A stretch of DNA of 64,000 nucleotides, from the NCBI RefSeq assembly GCF_003955715.1, contig NZ_CP034463.1:3224001-3288000 (forward strand). Reading direction: 5' to 3'. Under the pieces are notes generated by a model. That model saw only the letters and a list, made by a program, of their open reading frames with translations. It ran no database searches and was not told the DNA's origin. Both the position numbers and the translations under genes were made by a program. Numbering within the stretch: position 1 is the stretch's first letter; each line of letters opens with the position of its first letter. This document shows positions 8,116 through 17,705 of the stretch, piece by piece. The DNA comes from Streptomyces aquilus (GTDB lineage: Bacteria > Actinomycetota > Actinomycetes > Streptomycetales > Streptomycetaceae).

Positions 8116-9360
8116 ATGTACGTAGCGGAAACCCGCGCCGCCCGGGCCACCACGGCCGGGCGGCGTCGCGGCGGCACGGTCGCCCCGACGGTTCTCGCCC
8201 TCGGCACCGTCAGCCTGATCACCGATGTCTCCTCGGAGATGGTGACGGCCGTGCTCCCCCTGTACCTGGTGGCCGGCCTGGGCCTGTCCCCGCTGGGCTT
8301 CGGGCTCCTCGACGGTGTCTACAACGGCTTCTCGGCGGTCGTACGACTGGTGGGCGGGCATCTCGCCGACCGCGGCGGCGGACGCCACAAGTGGGTGGCC
8401 GGGTTCGGCTACGCGCTGTCGGCGCTCTGCAAGCCCCTGTTGCTGCTGGCCCACTCCCTCACCCCCATCGGCCTGGTCCTGGCCGCCGACCGCACCGGCA
8501 AAGGACTGCGCACGGCCCCGCGCGACGCGCTGATCTCCCTGTCGTCGACGCCCGAGACCCGGGGCCGTGCCTTCGGCGTGCACCGGGCCATGGACACGGC
8601 GGGCGCGCTCCTCGGCCCGCTGGCGGCGTTCCTGATCCTGCGGGCCACGGTGGACGGCTACGACGCGGTGTTCACGGTCAGCTTCTGCGTGGCGGTGCTG
8701 GGGGTGCTGGTCCTGGTGCTGTTCGTGCCGGGCGGCCGGGCAGAGCCCCGGGCGGAGCCCGCTTCCGACGACGCCCGCCCCACCCTGCGCGCCGCCCTGA
8801 GTCTCCTGCGCCGTCGCGACCTGCGCCGCGTCACGGTCTGCGCCCTGCTGCTCGGCCTCGCCACGGTCAGCGACTCGTTCGTCTACCTCCTGCTGCAACG
8901 CCGGCTCGACGTCCCCGACCGCTGGTTCGCCCTGCTCCCGCTGGGTACGGCGGCGGCGTTCCTGCTGCTCGCGGTGCCCTTGGGCAGGCTCGCGGACCGG
9001 GTCGGCAGATGGCGGGTCTTCCTGGCCGGCCACGGGGCGCTGCTGGCGGCGTACGCCCTGCTGCTGGCCTCCGCGCACAGCGTGGCGCTCGTCCTGCTGC
9101 TGCACGGCGCCTTCTACGCGGCGACCGACGGTGTGCTGATGGCGGCGGCCTCGGACAGCGTTCCCGAGAGCCTGCGCTCGTCGGGTCTCGCGGTGGTCCA
9201 GACGGGACAGGCGCTGGCCCGTTTCGCCTGCTCCCTCGGGTTCGGTGCCGCGTGGACCCTGTGGGGCGACCGTACGGCGCTGTGGGCGTCGACGGCGGCG
9301 CTGGCCCTGTGCGCGGTCCTGTCCCTGACGATCCTGCGTCCTTTGGAGTCCTCCGCGTGA
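8116..9360 (+). CDS. MFS transporter
   Basis: A 414-residue major facilitator with about 12 helices. The motif-A-like loop GGHLADRGGGRHKWVAGFGY follows helix 2, and DRTGKGLRTAPRDALIS follows helix 4. That second motif is characteristic of a distinct MFS subgroup in bacteria whose substrates are poorly known. It starts one base after the phosphatase stop and ends in GTGA overlapping the next gene, so the three genes look like one operon. Translational coupling is likely at both ends. Export of a metabolite linked to the secreted partners is possible but unproven. Confidence 0.85.
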   Translation: MYVAETRAARATTAGRRRGGTVAPTVLALGTVSLITDVSSEMVTAVLPLYLVAGLGLSPLGFGLLDGVYNGFSAVVRLVGGHLADRGGGRHKWVAGFGYALSALCKPLLLLAHSLTPIGLVLAADRTGKGLRTAPRDALISLSSTPETRGRAFGVHRAMDTAGALLGPLAAFLILRATVDGYDAVFTVSFCVAVLGVLVLVLFVPGGRAEPRAEPASDDARPTLRAALSLLRRRDLRRVTVCALLLGLATVSDSFVYLLLQRRLDVPDRWFALLPLGTAAAFLLLAVPLGRLADRVGRWRVFLAGHGALLAAYALLLASAHSVALVLLLHGAFYAATDGVLMAAASDSVPESLRSSGLAVVQTGQALARFACSLGFGAAWTLWGDRTALWASTAALALCAVLSLTILRPLESSA

Positions 9361-10391
9361 CCGTACGCAACCGCCTCCTCGTCCTGCTCGCGGCCGTACT
9401 CGCCCTGGCCACGGTCGCCGTGCTGTCGGTCCTGCACGCCTCCGCGCGGGCGGACCGCCGCAACGAGACCCAGCCCGGCGGCCCCCGCGTGAGCGCGGGC
9501 CGCGTCGCGCTCACGACCCCCGGCCGCATGGTCTTCCGCAACATGGCGTGGGGCCCGCACCGCGACGAACTGACGTCGGTACCGGCATCCGATCCCTCCG
9601 GGCCACGGACCGCCTCGGGCGTGAAATGCCTGCGCTTCTACGCCGCCGCGGGCACCGGCGTGTGCCTCCAGGCCGTCCACGGCGCGGTCTCCGACTCCTA
9701 CCGCGCCCTGGTCCTGGACGCGCGGCTGAAGGAGAAGGACCACTACGACGTCCCCGGCATCCCGTCCCGCGCCCGCGTCTCCCCCACCGGTCACTTCGCC
9801 GCGTGGACGGCCTTCGTGGGCGGCGACTCCTACGCGGGCACCGACTTCTCGACCCGCGCGGCCATCGTGGACGTACGGACGGGCGAACTGACGCCGAGCC
9901 TGGAGGCCTACCGCGTCATCAAGGACGGCCACGCCTACCGCTCGGCGGACGTGAACTTCTGGGGCGTGACCTTCGCGTCGGACGACCGCACCTTCTACGC
10001 GACCCTGGCCACGCAGCGGAAGACCTACCTGGTCAGGGGCGACCTGCGGGCCCGCACGGTCACGACCCTCCACACCAACGTGGAATGCCCGTCCCTCTCC
10101 CCCGACGGCACGCGCATCGCGTACAAGAAGCGGGCGAAGGGCCTTCCCAAGGACGCCCCCTGGCGGCTGTACGTCCTCGACCTGCGCACGATGCACGAGA
10201 CCGCGCTCGCCGAGCCCCGCAGCGTCGACGACCAGGCGGTGTGGAAGGACCCGCGGACGCTGGTCTACGCGCTGCCGGGCGACTACGGGGCGGACCTGTA
10301 CACCCTCCCGGCGGACGGCACGGGAAAGCCGCGGCGCATCAGCACCGCGGCTGTGTCCCCCGCGTACGTGAACCAGACAACCGGCGGCTGA
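9357..10391 (+). CDS. Secreted or membrane-anchored TolB-like beta-propeller protein
   Basis: A 344-residue protein that starts at the GTG within the GTGA overlap with the MFS gene. One N-terminal hydrophobic segment (LLVLLAAVLALATVAVLSVL) acts as signal or anchor. The rest is rich in TolB/PD40-type blades: SRARVSPTGHFAAW, NVECPSLSPDGTRIAYKK, DDQAVWKDPRTLVYAL. This suggests an extracellular six-bladed propeller for protein or ligand interaction. Its function is unknown. Co-occurrence with an MFS transporter and a secreted phosphatase suggests a small envelope-associated operon. The stop lies one base from the convergent glnA2-type gene. Confidence 0.78.
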   Translation: MTVRNRLLVLLAAVLALATVAVLSVLHASARADRRNETQPGGPRVSAGRVALTTPGRMVFRNMAWGPHRDELTSVPASDPSGPRTASGVKCLRFYAAAGTGVCLQAVHGAVSDSYRALVLDARLKEKDHYDVPGIPSRARVSPTGHFAAWTAFVGGDSYAGTDFSTRAAIVDVRTGELTPSLEAYRVIKDGHAYRSADVNFWGVTFASDDRTFYATLATQRKTYLVRGDLRARTVTTLHTNVECPSLSPDGTRIAYKKRAKGLPKDAPWRLYVLDLRTMHETALAEPRSVDDQAVWKDPRTLVYALPGDYGADLYTLPADGTGKPRRISTAAVSPAYVNQTTGG

Positions 10392-10392
10392 A

Positions 10393-11754
10393 CTAGAGAA
10401 CCGGCAGGTTCTTCCGCAGCTCGAAGGCCGTCACCTCGGAGCGGTACTCCTCCCACTCCTGGCGCTTGTTGCGCAGGAAGAAGTCGAAGACGTGCTCGCC
10501 GAGCGTCTCGGCGACCAGGTCGCTGCGCTCCATCAGGGTCAGGGCCTCGCCGAGGTTCTGCGGGAGGGGCTCGATGCCCATCGCGCGGCGCTCGGCGTCC
10601 GAGAGCGCCCAGACGTCGTCCTCGGCGCCCGGCGGGAGCTCGTAGCCCTCCTCGATGCCCTTGAGGCCGGCCGCCAGCAGGACGGCGTAGGCCAGGTAGG
10701 GGTTGGCGCCGGAGTCGATCGAGCGGACCTCGATACGGGCCGAGCCGGTCTTGCCGGGCTTGTACATCGGGACGCGGACCAGGGCGCTGCGGTTGTTGTG
10801 GCCCCAGCAGATGTACGAGGGGGCCTCGCCGCCCGCGCCGGCCGTGCGCTCCGAGCCGCCCCAGATGCGCTTGTACGAGTTCACCCACTGGTTGGTGACC
10901 GCGGAGATCTCGGCCGAGTGCTTCAGCAGGCCCGCGATGAAGGAGCGGCCGACCTTGGAGAGCTGGTACTCGGCGCCCGACTCGTAGAACGCGTTACGGT
11001 CGCCCTCGAAGAGGGAGAGGTGGGTGTGCATGCCGCTGCCCGGGTGCTCCGAGAACGGCTTCGGCATGAACGTCGCCTGGACGCCCTGCTCCAGCGCCAC
11101 CTGCTTCATGACCAGGCGGAACGTCATGATGTTGTCCGCCGTGGACAGGGCGTCCGCATACCTCAGATCGATTTCCTGCTGGCCCGGCGCGCCCTCGTGG
11201 TGGGAGAACTCCACCGAGATGCCCATCGACTCCAGCATGGTGATCGCCTGGCGGCGGAAGTCCATGCCGATGTTCTGCGGGGTGTGGTCGAAGTAGCCGG
11301 AGTTGTCGGCCGGGGTGGGGCGCGAGCCGTCGAGCGGCTTGTCCTTCAGGAGGAAGAACTCGATCTCGGGGTGCGTGTAGAAGGTGAAGCCCAGGTCGGA
11401 GGTGCGGGCCAGGGCGCGCTTGAGGACGTAGCGCGGGTCCGCGAAGGACGGCGAGCCGTCCGGCATCAGGATGTCGCAGAACATCCGGGCCGTGCCGGGG
11501 GCCTCGGCACGCCAGGGCAGGACCTGGAACGTCGACGGGTCCGGCTTGGCGATCATGTCGGACTCGTAGACCCGGGCGAAGCCCTCGATCGCGGAGCCGT
11601 CGAAGCCGATGCCCTCGTCGAAGGCCTGCTCCAGCTCGGCCGGGGCCACGGCGACGGACTTGAGGAAGCCCAGCACGTCCGTGAACCACAGGCGTACGAA
11701 CCGGATGTCGCGCTCCTCCAACGTCCGGAGCACGAACTCCTGCTGCTTGTCCAT
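10393..11754 (-). CDS. glnA2: Glutamine-synthetase-family ligase, GlnA2 type (gamma-glutamylpolyamine synthetase candidate)
   Basis: A 453-residue member of the GSI fold with its usual boxes: THPEIEFFLLKD, HHEGAPGQQEIDLRYADAL, GSGMHTHLSLFEG, the ATP/glutamate region and SGANPYLAYA. It is very close to Streptomyces coelicolor GlnA2 (SCO2241), established as a gamma-glutamylpolyamine synthetase rather than an ammonia-assimilating enzyme. The C-terminal segment reads PLPQNLGEALTLM where GlnA has N-L-Y-D-L, so the tyrosine modified by GlnE is absent. Expected role: ATP-dependent coupling of glutamate to putrescine, spermidine or similar amines for detoxification and use as a nitrogen source. The substrate inference comes from homology and the missing tyrosine. 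Confidence 0.88.
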   Translation of the reverse strand: MDKQQEFVLRTLEERDIRFVRLWFTDVLGFLKSVAVAPAELEQAFDEGIGFDGSAIEGFARVYESDMIAKPDPSTFQVLPWRAEAPGTARMFCDILMPDGSPSFADPRYVLKRALARTSDLGFTFYTHPEIEFFLLKDKPLDGSRPTPADNSGYFDHTPQNIGMDFRRQAITMLESMGISVEFSHHEGAPGQQEIDLRYADALSTADNIMTFRLVMKQVALEQGVQATFMPKPFSEHPGSGMHTHLSLFEGDRNAFYESGAEYQLSKVGRSFIAGLLKHSAEISAVTNQWVNSYKRIWGGSERTAGAGGEAPSYICWGHNNRSALVRVPMYKPGKTGSARIEVRSIDSGANPYLAYAVLLAAGLKGIEEGYELPPGAEDDVWALSDAERRAMGIEPLPQNLGEALTLMERSDLVAETLGEHVFDFFLRNKRQEWEEYRSEVTAFELRKNLPVL

Positions 11755-12102
11755 CTAGCTTCCCCATCCTTGCTGGTCAGGCCGCCTGCCTCCGGTCCCG
11801 CGAGAGACGGTCGGGCACCTGAGCATCCCACCACAACACCATTTCATCCGTGTTGCGGACCATGATCGGCAGGCCGACGCCCGATTGAACGCCTCACGTC
11901 CGACAGGTGTACTGTTCTGCCGCCCATCTTGCCTGCTCGGACCCGTATACGTAATGCCGGGCAGGCCGTGAGCTGCCACGCCCCGGCGGCCGGCGGAACC
12001 CGATCTTCGGCCATTCCTGTGCCCGCCCTACGAGAGACCACGCCTTCCCCATTACGATCAGCGGACCCGACCGGCCCCCATTCCCCAGAAGGACACAACC
12101 CC
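11755..12102. other. Divergent intergenic region, glnA2-type gene / DUF3105 gene
   Basis: About 350 bases separate two divergent starts and must hold both promoters. I see no convincing GlnR-type GTnAC/GAAAC boxes, no strong inverted repeat and no RNA gene. A GTATACGTAAT stretch near 11,945 is the only A/T-rich candidate for a -10 region on the plus strand. Confidence 0.4.
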
Positions 12103-12765
12103 ATGGGCTCCGCCAAGAAGAAGGAATCCGCTGAGCGGAAGGCGCGCATAGCCGAGATGCGGCGTGCCGAGCAGGCTCGCGAGCGCCGCAACCGGATCCT
12201 CACGATCGGTGCGAGCGTGGCGGTCGTGACCGCTCTCGTCGTCGGCGCCGTCGTGCTCGTCCAGTCGCAGGGCGACGACAGCAGCACCGCCTCCGACTCG
12301 AAGAACCCGGGCCACTGGACCACGGGCAAGGACGGCGTGAAGACGTGGTCGGCCAAGCTCAGCCAGACCCACGTCACCAAGACGGTGAAGTACCCGATGA
12401 CGCCCCCGGCCGGCGGTGACCACAACGCGGTCTGGCAGAACTGCAACGGCGACGTCTACACCAAGGCCCTCGACGACATGAACGCGGTGCACTCGCTGGA
12501 GCACGGCGCGGTCTGGGTGACGTACACCAGCAAGGCCAAGAAGTCCGACGTGGACGCGCTCGCGGCGAAGGTGAAGGCGACGCCGTACACGCTGATGAGC
12601 CCGTACGAGGGCCAGGCGGACCCGATCATGCTGACGGCGTGGGGCCACCAGCGGACGGTGACGAGCGCGAGCGACCCGAACGTCGCGAAGTTCTTCGAGA
12701 AGTACGTCCAGGGCGAGCAGACGCCCGAGAAGGGCGCGGTCTGCACGGGCGGTAAGGCGCAGTGA
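12103..12765 (+). CDS. DUF3105 membrane-anchored protein
   Basis: A 220-residue protein with a charged cytoplasmic N terminus (KKKESAERKARIAEM, probably helical), one membrane helix (ILTIGASVAVVTALVVGAVVLV), then an extracytoplasmic DUF3105 domain. Conserved features include PPAGGDHNAVWQNCNGDVY, AVHSLEHGAVWVTY and the late ILTAWGHQ-like segment (IMLTAWGHQRTV). The His, Cys and Asp residues are consistent with metal binding, but no function is established. The TGA overlaps the GTG of a DUF305 gene (GTGA), so the two are translationally coupled. DUF3105-DUF305 pairs are a recurring actinobacterial arrangement, which points to a shared envelope role, possibly metal-related. Confidence 0.85.
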   Translation: MGSAKKKESAERKARIAEMRRAEQARERRNRILTIGASVAVVTALVVGAVVLVQSQGDDSSTASDSKNPGHWTTGKDGVKTWSAKLSQTHVTKTVKYPMTPPAGGDHNAVWQNCNGDVYTKALDDMNAVHSLEHGAVWVTYTSKAKKSDVDALAAKVKATPYTLMSPYEGQADPIMLTAWGHQRTVTSASDPNVAKFFEKYVQGEQTPEKGAVCTGGKAQ

Positions 12766-13382
12766 GGCAGGTCGGCTGGATCGCGGGGACCGCGGCGGCC
12801 GTGCTGGTCGCGGCCGGCGCGGTCACCTACGCGGTCGCGGACGGCGACGACTCCACGGCCACGCCCACCGCCGACTCCGCGGACGCGGGCTTCGCGCGGG
12901 ACATGGCGGTGCACCACCAGCAGGCGGTGGAGATGTCGTTCATCGTGCGCGACCGCACCAAGAACGAGGAGGTGCGCCGGCTCGCCTTCGACATCGCGCA
13001 GACGCAGGCCAACCAGCGCGGCATGCTGCTGGGCTGGCTCGATCTGTGGGAGCTGCCGAAGGTGTCGTCGGACCCGCCGATGACCTGGATGGACATGGGC
13101 GGCATGGCCGACGGCAAGGACGGCGCGCTGATGCCGGGCATGGCGACCAACACCGAGCTGAGGAAACTCCAGAAGCTCAGCGGCAAGCAGGCCGAGATCT
13201 TCTATCTCCAGCTGATGACCGACCACCACAAGGGCGGCATCCACATGGCCGAGGGCTGTGTGACGCGCTGCACGGTGAAGGTGGAGAAGGACATCGCGCA
13301 GGGCATGGTGAACGCGCAGGAGTCCGAGATCGAGCTGATGACGGACATGCTCAAGGAGCGGGGCGCGAAACCGCGTTCCTAG
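12762..13382 (+). CDS. DUF305 (ferritin-like, His/Met-rich) secreted protein
   Basis: A 206-residue protein with an N-terminal hydrophobic anchor or signal and a DUF305 four-helix domain. The defining motif FARDMAVHHQQAVEMS recurs as YLQLMTDHHKGGIHMAEGC in the second half. A Met-rich segment (MTWMDMGGMADG, MPGMA) lies between. His/Met clusters of this kind suggest copper or other metal binding at the cell surface. It is translationally coupled to the DUF3105 gene. A second DUF305 protein is encoded at 54,841-55,497, paired with a different small gene, so the strain has at least two DUF305 modules in this region. Confidence 0.85.
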   Translation: MRQVGWIAGTAAAVLVAAGAVTYAVADGDDSTATPTADSADAGFARDMAVHHQQAVEMSFIVRDRTKNEEVRRLAFDIAQTQANQRGMLLGWLDLWELPKVSSDPPMTWMDMGGMADGKDGALMPGMATNTELRKLQKLSGKQAEIFYLQLMTDHHKGGIHMAEGCVTRCTVKVEKDIAQGMVNAQESEIELMTDMLKERGAKPRS

Positions 13383-13522
13383 GGAGTCCGTAGGGAGTTC
13401 CCAGGCAACCGCGGCGGTCCATAGAGGGTTTCCCCTCGGTCCTCATAGCGCGTTCACGCTCAAATGGCCTTGGCATTAGGTTAATTGGGCTCTTCTTGGG
13501 TTTTGCATTCCCCTGGCATGAA

Positions 13523-13571
13523 CGGTTCGTCGAAAGAGTTGCCCGGCGAGTGATCTACTCGCGACGAACCG
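13523..13571 (+). promoter_or_regulatory. Nested hairpins in the leader of the S53 peptidase gene
   Basis: CGGTTCGTCG at the left end and CGACGAACCG at the right end form a perfect 10-bp inverted repeat. Between them lies a second stem, CGAGT-GATCT-ACTCG. The structure ends just before the CAGGGGG ribosome-binding region and 15 bases before the ATG, so folding or protein binding here could affect translation or transcription. There is no T-run, so a terminator is less likely. Confidence 0.4.
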
Positions 13572-13586
13572 CAACCAGGGGGTTCC

Positions 13587-15533
13587 ATGAGATCCAACCG
13601 CGCCAGAACGCGCGCCGGAGTGAGCATGGCAGCGACACTGCCCATGATCGCCGGCGCGCTGGCGCTCGGCATACCCGCGGCGCACGCCTCGGACTCCCCG
13701 GCCCGTGACACGCTGGCCGGGACCAGGCCCGCGTGGGCCACCGCGAAGGCCGACAAGGGCGCCGCCGCCGACAGTTCGCGGGTCTCGGCCCGTGTCTATC
13801 TGGCGGGCAAGGACGCCGCCGGCCTCGCCGGGTACGCGAAGGCCGTGTCCGACCCGTCGTCGGCCTCGTACGGCAAGTACCTGAGCGCCGGCCAGGCGCA
13901 GTCCCGCTTCGGCGCGACGAAGGCCCAGGTCGCCGCCGTGAAGTCCTGGCTGACGTCGGCCGGTCTGAAGGTCACCGGTGTCACGCAGCACTACGTCTCC
14001 GTCACCGGTGACGTGGCCGCCGCCGAGAAGGCGTTCGGCACCCAGCTGCACAACTACGCCAAGGGCACGAAGACTTACCGCGCTCCGTCGAAGGCGGCGT
14101 CCGCGCCGGAGAGCCTGAACGGCGCCGTCCTGACCGTCACCGGCCTGGACACCGCCCCGCACAAGGCCGACCACGCGGACCAACTGCCGGGTCCCGGTGC
14201 CGTGTTCAAGAACTCCGGGCCGTTCTCCTCGTACTACGGCTCCAACATCGCGAGCACGCTGCCGGACGCGTACGGCACGAAGATCCCGTACGCCGTGAAG
14301 GGGTACACCGGCAAGCAGCTGCGTGCCGCCTACGGTGCCGGCACGTACACGGGCAAGAAGGTGCGCGTCGCCATCACGGACGCGTTCGCCTCCCCGACCA
14401 TCGCCTACGACGCGGCCACCTACGCCAAGAAGCACGGCGACGCGGCCTACAACACGGGCCAGTTGAAGCAGGTCCTGCCCAAGAACTACACCCACACCGG
14501 CGCCGACGAGTGCGACGCCTCCGGGTGGTACGGCGAGGAGACCCTCGACGTCGAGGCCGTGCACGCGGTCGCGCCGGACGCGCAGATCACGTACGTGGGC
14601 GCCGCGTCCTGCTTCGACGACGACCTGCTGGACTCGCTCAGCAAGATCGTCGACAACCACCTCGCCGACATCGTCTCCAACTCCTGGGGCGACATCGAGG
14701 CCAACCAGACGCCGGACCTCGCGGCCGCCTACGACCAGGTCTTCCAGTTCGGCGCGGTCGAGGGCATCGGCTTCTACTTCTCCTCCGGTGACAACGGCGA
14801 CGAGGTCGCCCACACCGGTACGAAGCAGGTCGACACCCCGGCCAACTCGGCGTGGGTGACGGCGGTCGGCGGTACCTCGCTGGCGGTCGGCAAGGGCGAC
14901 AAGTACCTGTGGGAGACCGGCTGGGGCACCGAGAAGGCCACGCTGTCCGCGGACGGCAAGAGCTGGACCAACTTCCCCGGCGCGTTCACCTCCGGTGCGG
15001 GCGGCGGCACCAGCAAGACGGTCGCCGAGCCCTTCTACCAGAAGGGTGTCGTCCCGGACGCGCTGGCGAAGGCCAACAACGCGGCCGGCAACCGGGTGGT
15101 CCCGGACATCTCCGCGATCGCCGACCCGAACACCGGTTTCAAGGTCGGCCAGACGCAGACCTTCCCGGACGGCTCGGAGAAGTACAGCGAGTACCGGATC
15201 GGCGGCACGTCGCTGGCGGCGCCGGTGATCGCGGCGGTGCAGGCGCTCGCCACGGAGGCGCGCGGCGGCAAGGCGATCGGTTTCGCCAACCCGTCGATCT
15301 ACGCGAAGTACGGGTCGAAGGTCTACCACGACGTCACCGACACCCCGACGGGGTCGGAGCTCGCGGTGGCTCGCGTGGACTTCGTGAACGGGGTCGACGC
15401 GACGGACGGTCTGGCCACTTCGGTGCGGTCGCTGGGCAAGGACAGCTCGCTGATCGCGGTGAAGGGGTATGACCCGGTGACCGGTGTGGGTACGCCCGCA
15501 GGCGGTTACGTGGAGTCGTACAAGCGGCGCTAG
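13587..15533 (+). CDS. Secreted S53-family (sedolisin/kumamolisin-like) serine-carboxyl peptidase
   Basis: A 648-residue secreted protease precursor. It starts with an Arg-rich signal peptide ending near PAAHA. A pro-kumamolisin activation domain follows (YGKYLSAGQAQSRFG region, about residues 60-195), then the S53 catalytic domain. Catalytic residues can be placed: Glu317 and Asp321 in GEETLDVEAV, Asp369 in SNSWGD, and Ser542 in GGTSLAAPV. The family cleaves proteins, usually best at acidic pH, after autocatalytic removal of the propeptide. The gene is preceded by a nested hairpin leader and followed by a 17-bp-stem hairpin, so it is probably monocistronic. Confidence 0.92.
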   Translation: MRSNRARTRAGVSMAATLPMIAGALALGIPAAHASDSPARDTLAGTRPAWATAKADKGAAADSSRVSARVYLAGKDAAGLAGYAKAVSDPSSASYGKYLSAGQAQSRFGATKAQVAAVKSWLTSAGLKVTGVTQHYVSVTGDVAAAEKAFGTQLHNYAKGTKTYRAPSKAASAPESLNGAVLTVTGLDTAPHKADHADQLPGPGAVFKNSGPFSSYYGSNIASTLPDAYGTKIPYAVKGYTGKQLRAAYGAGTYTGKKVRVAITDAFASPTIAYDAATYAKKHGDAAYNTGQLKQVLPKNYTHTGADECDASGWYGEETLDVEAVHAVAPDAQITYVGAASCFDDDLLDSLSKIVDNHLADIVSNSWGDIEANQTPDLAAAYDQVFQFGAVEGIGFYFSSGDNGDEVAHTGTKQVDTPANSAWVTAVGGTSLAVGKGDKYLWETGWGTEKATLSADGKSWTNFPGAFTSGAGGGTSKTVAEPFYQKGVVPDALAKANNAAGNRVVPDISAIADPNTGFKVGQTQTFPDGSEKYSEYRIGGTSLAAPVIAAVQALATEARGGKAIGFANPSIYAKYGSKVYHDVTDTPTGSELAVARVDFVNGVDATDGLATSVRSLGKDSSLIAVKGYDPVTGVGTPAGGYVESYKRR

Positions 15534-15542
15534 CAAGGCAGC

Positions 15543-15580
15543 CGATGGGGCGCGGGACGATCACGTCCCGCGCCCCATCG
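15543..15580 (+). terminator. Strong hairpin after the S53 peptidase gene
   Basis: A perfect 17-bp stem (left arm begins CGATGGGGCGCGGG) with loop ATCA starts nine bases after the peptidase stop. It lacks a U-tract, as is common for Streptomyces terminators, and it separates the peptidase from nadE. Confidence 0.7.
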
Positions 15581-15617
15581 CGTCGCTTTGACGATTACAC
15601 GGATTACACTGGGCGCC

Positions 15618-17675
15618 GTGCCTCCGACTCCGTTGAACTTCCGGTCGATCTACCAGCACGGCTTCGCGCGTGTCGCCGCCTGTACGGGCCACACCGTCAT
15701 CGCCGATCCGCCCGCCAACGCCGAAGCCGTCCTGCGGCACGCACGGCGGTGTGCGGACGAAGGGGTCGCGGTCGCGGTCTTTCCCGAGATGGTGCTGTGC
15801 GGGTACTCGATCGAGGACCTGCTGCTCCAGGACACGCTGCTCGACGAGGTCGAGGCGGCGCTCGCGACCGTGGTGGAGGGGTCCGCCGGGCTCCTGCCGG
15901 TGCTGGTCGTCGGGGCGCCGCTGCGGCATCGCAACCGGGTCTACAACTGCGCGGTCATCGTGCACCGCGGCCGCATCCTCGGCGTGGTGCCGAAGTCGTA
16001 CCCGCCGAACTACCGCGAGTTCTACGAGCGCCGGCAGATCGGCGACGGCGCCGACGAGCGCGGCGGTGCGATCCGGGTGGGCGGTTCTGAGATTCCCTTC
16101 GGCGTGGACCTGCTCTTCGAGGCTTCGGACGTGCCCGGTCTCGTGCTGCATGCCGAGATCTGCGAGGACATGTGGGTGCCGGTGCCGCCGAGCGCGGAGG
16201 CGGCCCTCGCCGGGGCGACCGTGCTGGTCAACCTGTCCGGCAGCCCGATCACGGTCGGGCGGGCCGAGGACCGCAAGCTGCTGTGCCGTTCGGCGTCCTC
16301 GCGCTGTCTCGCGGCGTACGTCTACGCGGCGGCCGGTCTGGGCGAGTCGACGACCGACCTGTCCTGGGACGGGCAGACGATGATCTACGAGAACGGCGTG
16401 CTGCTCGCCGAGACCGAGCGGTTCCCGCTCGGGGACGAGTACGCCGTCGCCGACGTCGACCTCGACCTGCTGCGGCAGGAGCGGCTGCGGATGGGCACGT
16501 TCGACGACAACCGCCGTACCCACGCGGCCCGCACGGGCGGCTTCCGCACGGTCGGCTTCGAGCTGGACCCGCCGCTGACGGACCTGGGGCTGCGGCGGCG
16601 CCTGGAGCGCTTCCCGTTCGTGCCGGCCGACGCGGACCGGCTCGCCCAGGACTGCTTCGAGGCGTACAACATCCAGGTCCAGGGCCTCCAGCAGCGGCTC
16701 GCGTCCATCGGCGGGGCGAAGGTCGTCATCGGTGTCTCCGGCGGCCTCGACTCCACCCACGCGCTCATCGTCGCCGCCCGCGCGATGGACCGCGCCGGGC
16801 GCCCGCGCAGCGACATCCTCGCCTGGACGCTGCCCGGCTTCGCGACCAGCGACCACACCAAGGACAACGCGCACGCCCTCATGCGGTCCCTCGGCGTCAC
16901 CGCGGCCGAGCTGGACATCACGCCGACCGCGCGGCTGATGCTGGCGGAGATGGGGCATCCGTTCGCGTCCGGCGAGCCGGTGTACGACGTCACCTTCGAG
17001 AACGTCCAGGCGGGCCTGCGCACCGACTACCTCTTCCGGCTGGCCAACCAGCGCGGTGGCATCGTGCTCGGCACCGGTGACCTCTCCGAGCTGGCGCTCG
17101 GCTGGTCGACGTACGGCGTGGGCGACCAGATGAGCCACTACAACGTCAACGGCGGCGTCCCGAAGACCCTGATCCAGCACCTCATCCGCTGGGTCGTCAG
17201 CAGCGGCCAGTTCGGCGACGAGACCGGCAAGACGCTCACCGCGATCCTCGACACGGAGATCAGCCCGGAGCTGGTGCCCGGCGAGGAGATGCAGTCGACG
17301 GAGTCGAAGATCGGCCCGTACGCGCTGCACGACTTCACGCTCTTCCACGTCCTGCGCTACGGCTTCCGCCCCTCGAAGATCGCCTTCCTCGCCTGGCACG
17401 CCTGGCGGGACGCGGAGGCCGGCGCGTGGCCGCCGGGGTTCCCGGAGGCCAAGCGGGTGGCGTACGACCTGCCGGAGATCGCCCGGTGGCTGGGGGTCTT
17501 CTGCCGCCGCTACTTCGGCTTCGCCCAGTTCAAGCGCTCGGCCATGCCGAACGGCCCGAAGGTGTCGGCGGGCGGCTCGCTGTCGCCCCGCGGCGACTGG
17601 CGTGCGCCGTCGGACAGTTCGGCGCGGGCGTGGCTGCGGGATCTGGAGCGGTTCGAGGAGCTCTCGGGGAACTGA
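15618..17675 (+). CDS. nadE: NAD+ synthetase, glutamine-dependent
   Basis: A 685-residue two-domain enzyme for the last step of NAD biosynthesis: deamido-NAD + ATP + glutamine to NAD. The N-terminal nitrilase-type glutaminase domain shows the catalytic triad contexts [10 protein letters not shown] (Glu), [17 protein letters not shown] (Lys) and [11 protein letters not shown] (Cys). The C-terminal ATP-pyrophosphatase domain carries [14 protein letters not shown] and [13 protein letters not shown]. The length matches the long glutamine-dependent (tubercular-type) NadE class. The GTG beginning [16 protein letters not shown] was chosen; a TTG ten codons upstream lies close to the preceding hairpin. 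A hairpin follows the stop. Confidence 0.95.
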   Translation: MPPTPLNFRSIYQHGFARVAACTGHTVIADPPANAEAVLRHARRCADEGVAVAVFPEMVLCGYSIEDLLLQDTLLDEVEAALATVVEGSAGLLPVLVVGAPLRHRNRVYNCAVIVHRGRILGVVPKSYPPNYREFYERRQIGDGADERGGAIRVGGSEIPFGVDLLFEASDVPGLVLHAEICEDMWVPVPPSAEAALAGATVLVNLSGSPITVGRAEDRKLLCRSASSRCLAAYVYAAAGLGESTTDLSWDGQTMIYENGVLLAETERFPLGDEYAVADVDLDLLRQERLRMGTFDDNRRTHAARTGGFRTVGFELDPPLTDLGLRRRLERFPFVPADADRLAQDCFEAYNIQVQGLQQRLASIGGAKVVIGVSGGLDSTHALIVAARAMDRAGRPRSDILAWTLPGFATSDHTKDNAHALMRSLGVTAAELDITPTARLMLAEMGHPFASGEPVYDVTFENVQAGLRTDYLFRLANQRGGIVLGTGDLSELALGWSTYGVGDQMSHYNVNGGVPKTLIQHLIRWVVSSGQFGDETGKTLTAILDTEISPELVPGEEMQSTESKIGPYALHDFTLFHVLRYGFRPSKIAFLAWHAWRDAEAGAWPPGFPEAKRVAYDLPEIARWLGVFCRRYFGFAQFKRSAMPNGPKVSAGGSLSPRGDWRAPSDSSARAWLRDLERFEELSGN

Positions 17676-17705
17676 GGACGGGGACGACGGGGCGCCCTCG
17701 TCGTG

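Noticed and set aside
10492..11865. 457-codon plus-strand frame opposite the glnA2-type gene
   Set aside because: Shadow frame; the minus strand encodes a complete glutamine-synthetase-family protein with all motifs.
13476..13496. Iron-box-like sequence (TTAGGTTAATTGG) upstream of the S53 peptidase
   Set aside because: Only the left half matches the consensus; the right half agrees at almost no position, so it is not counted as a DmdR site.
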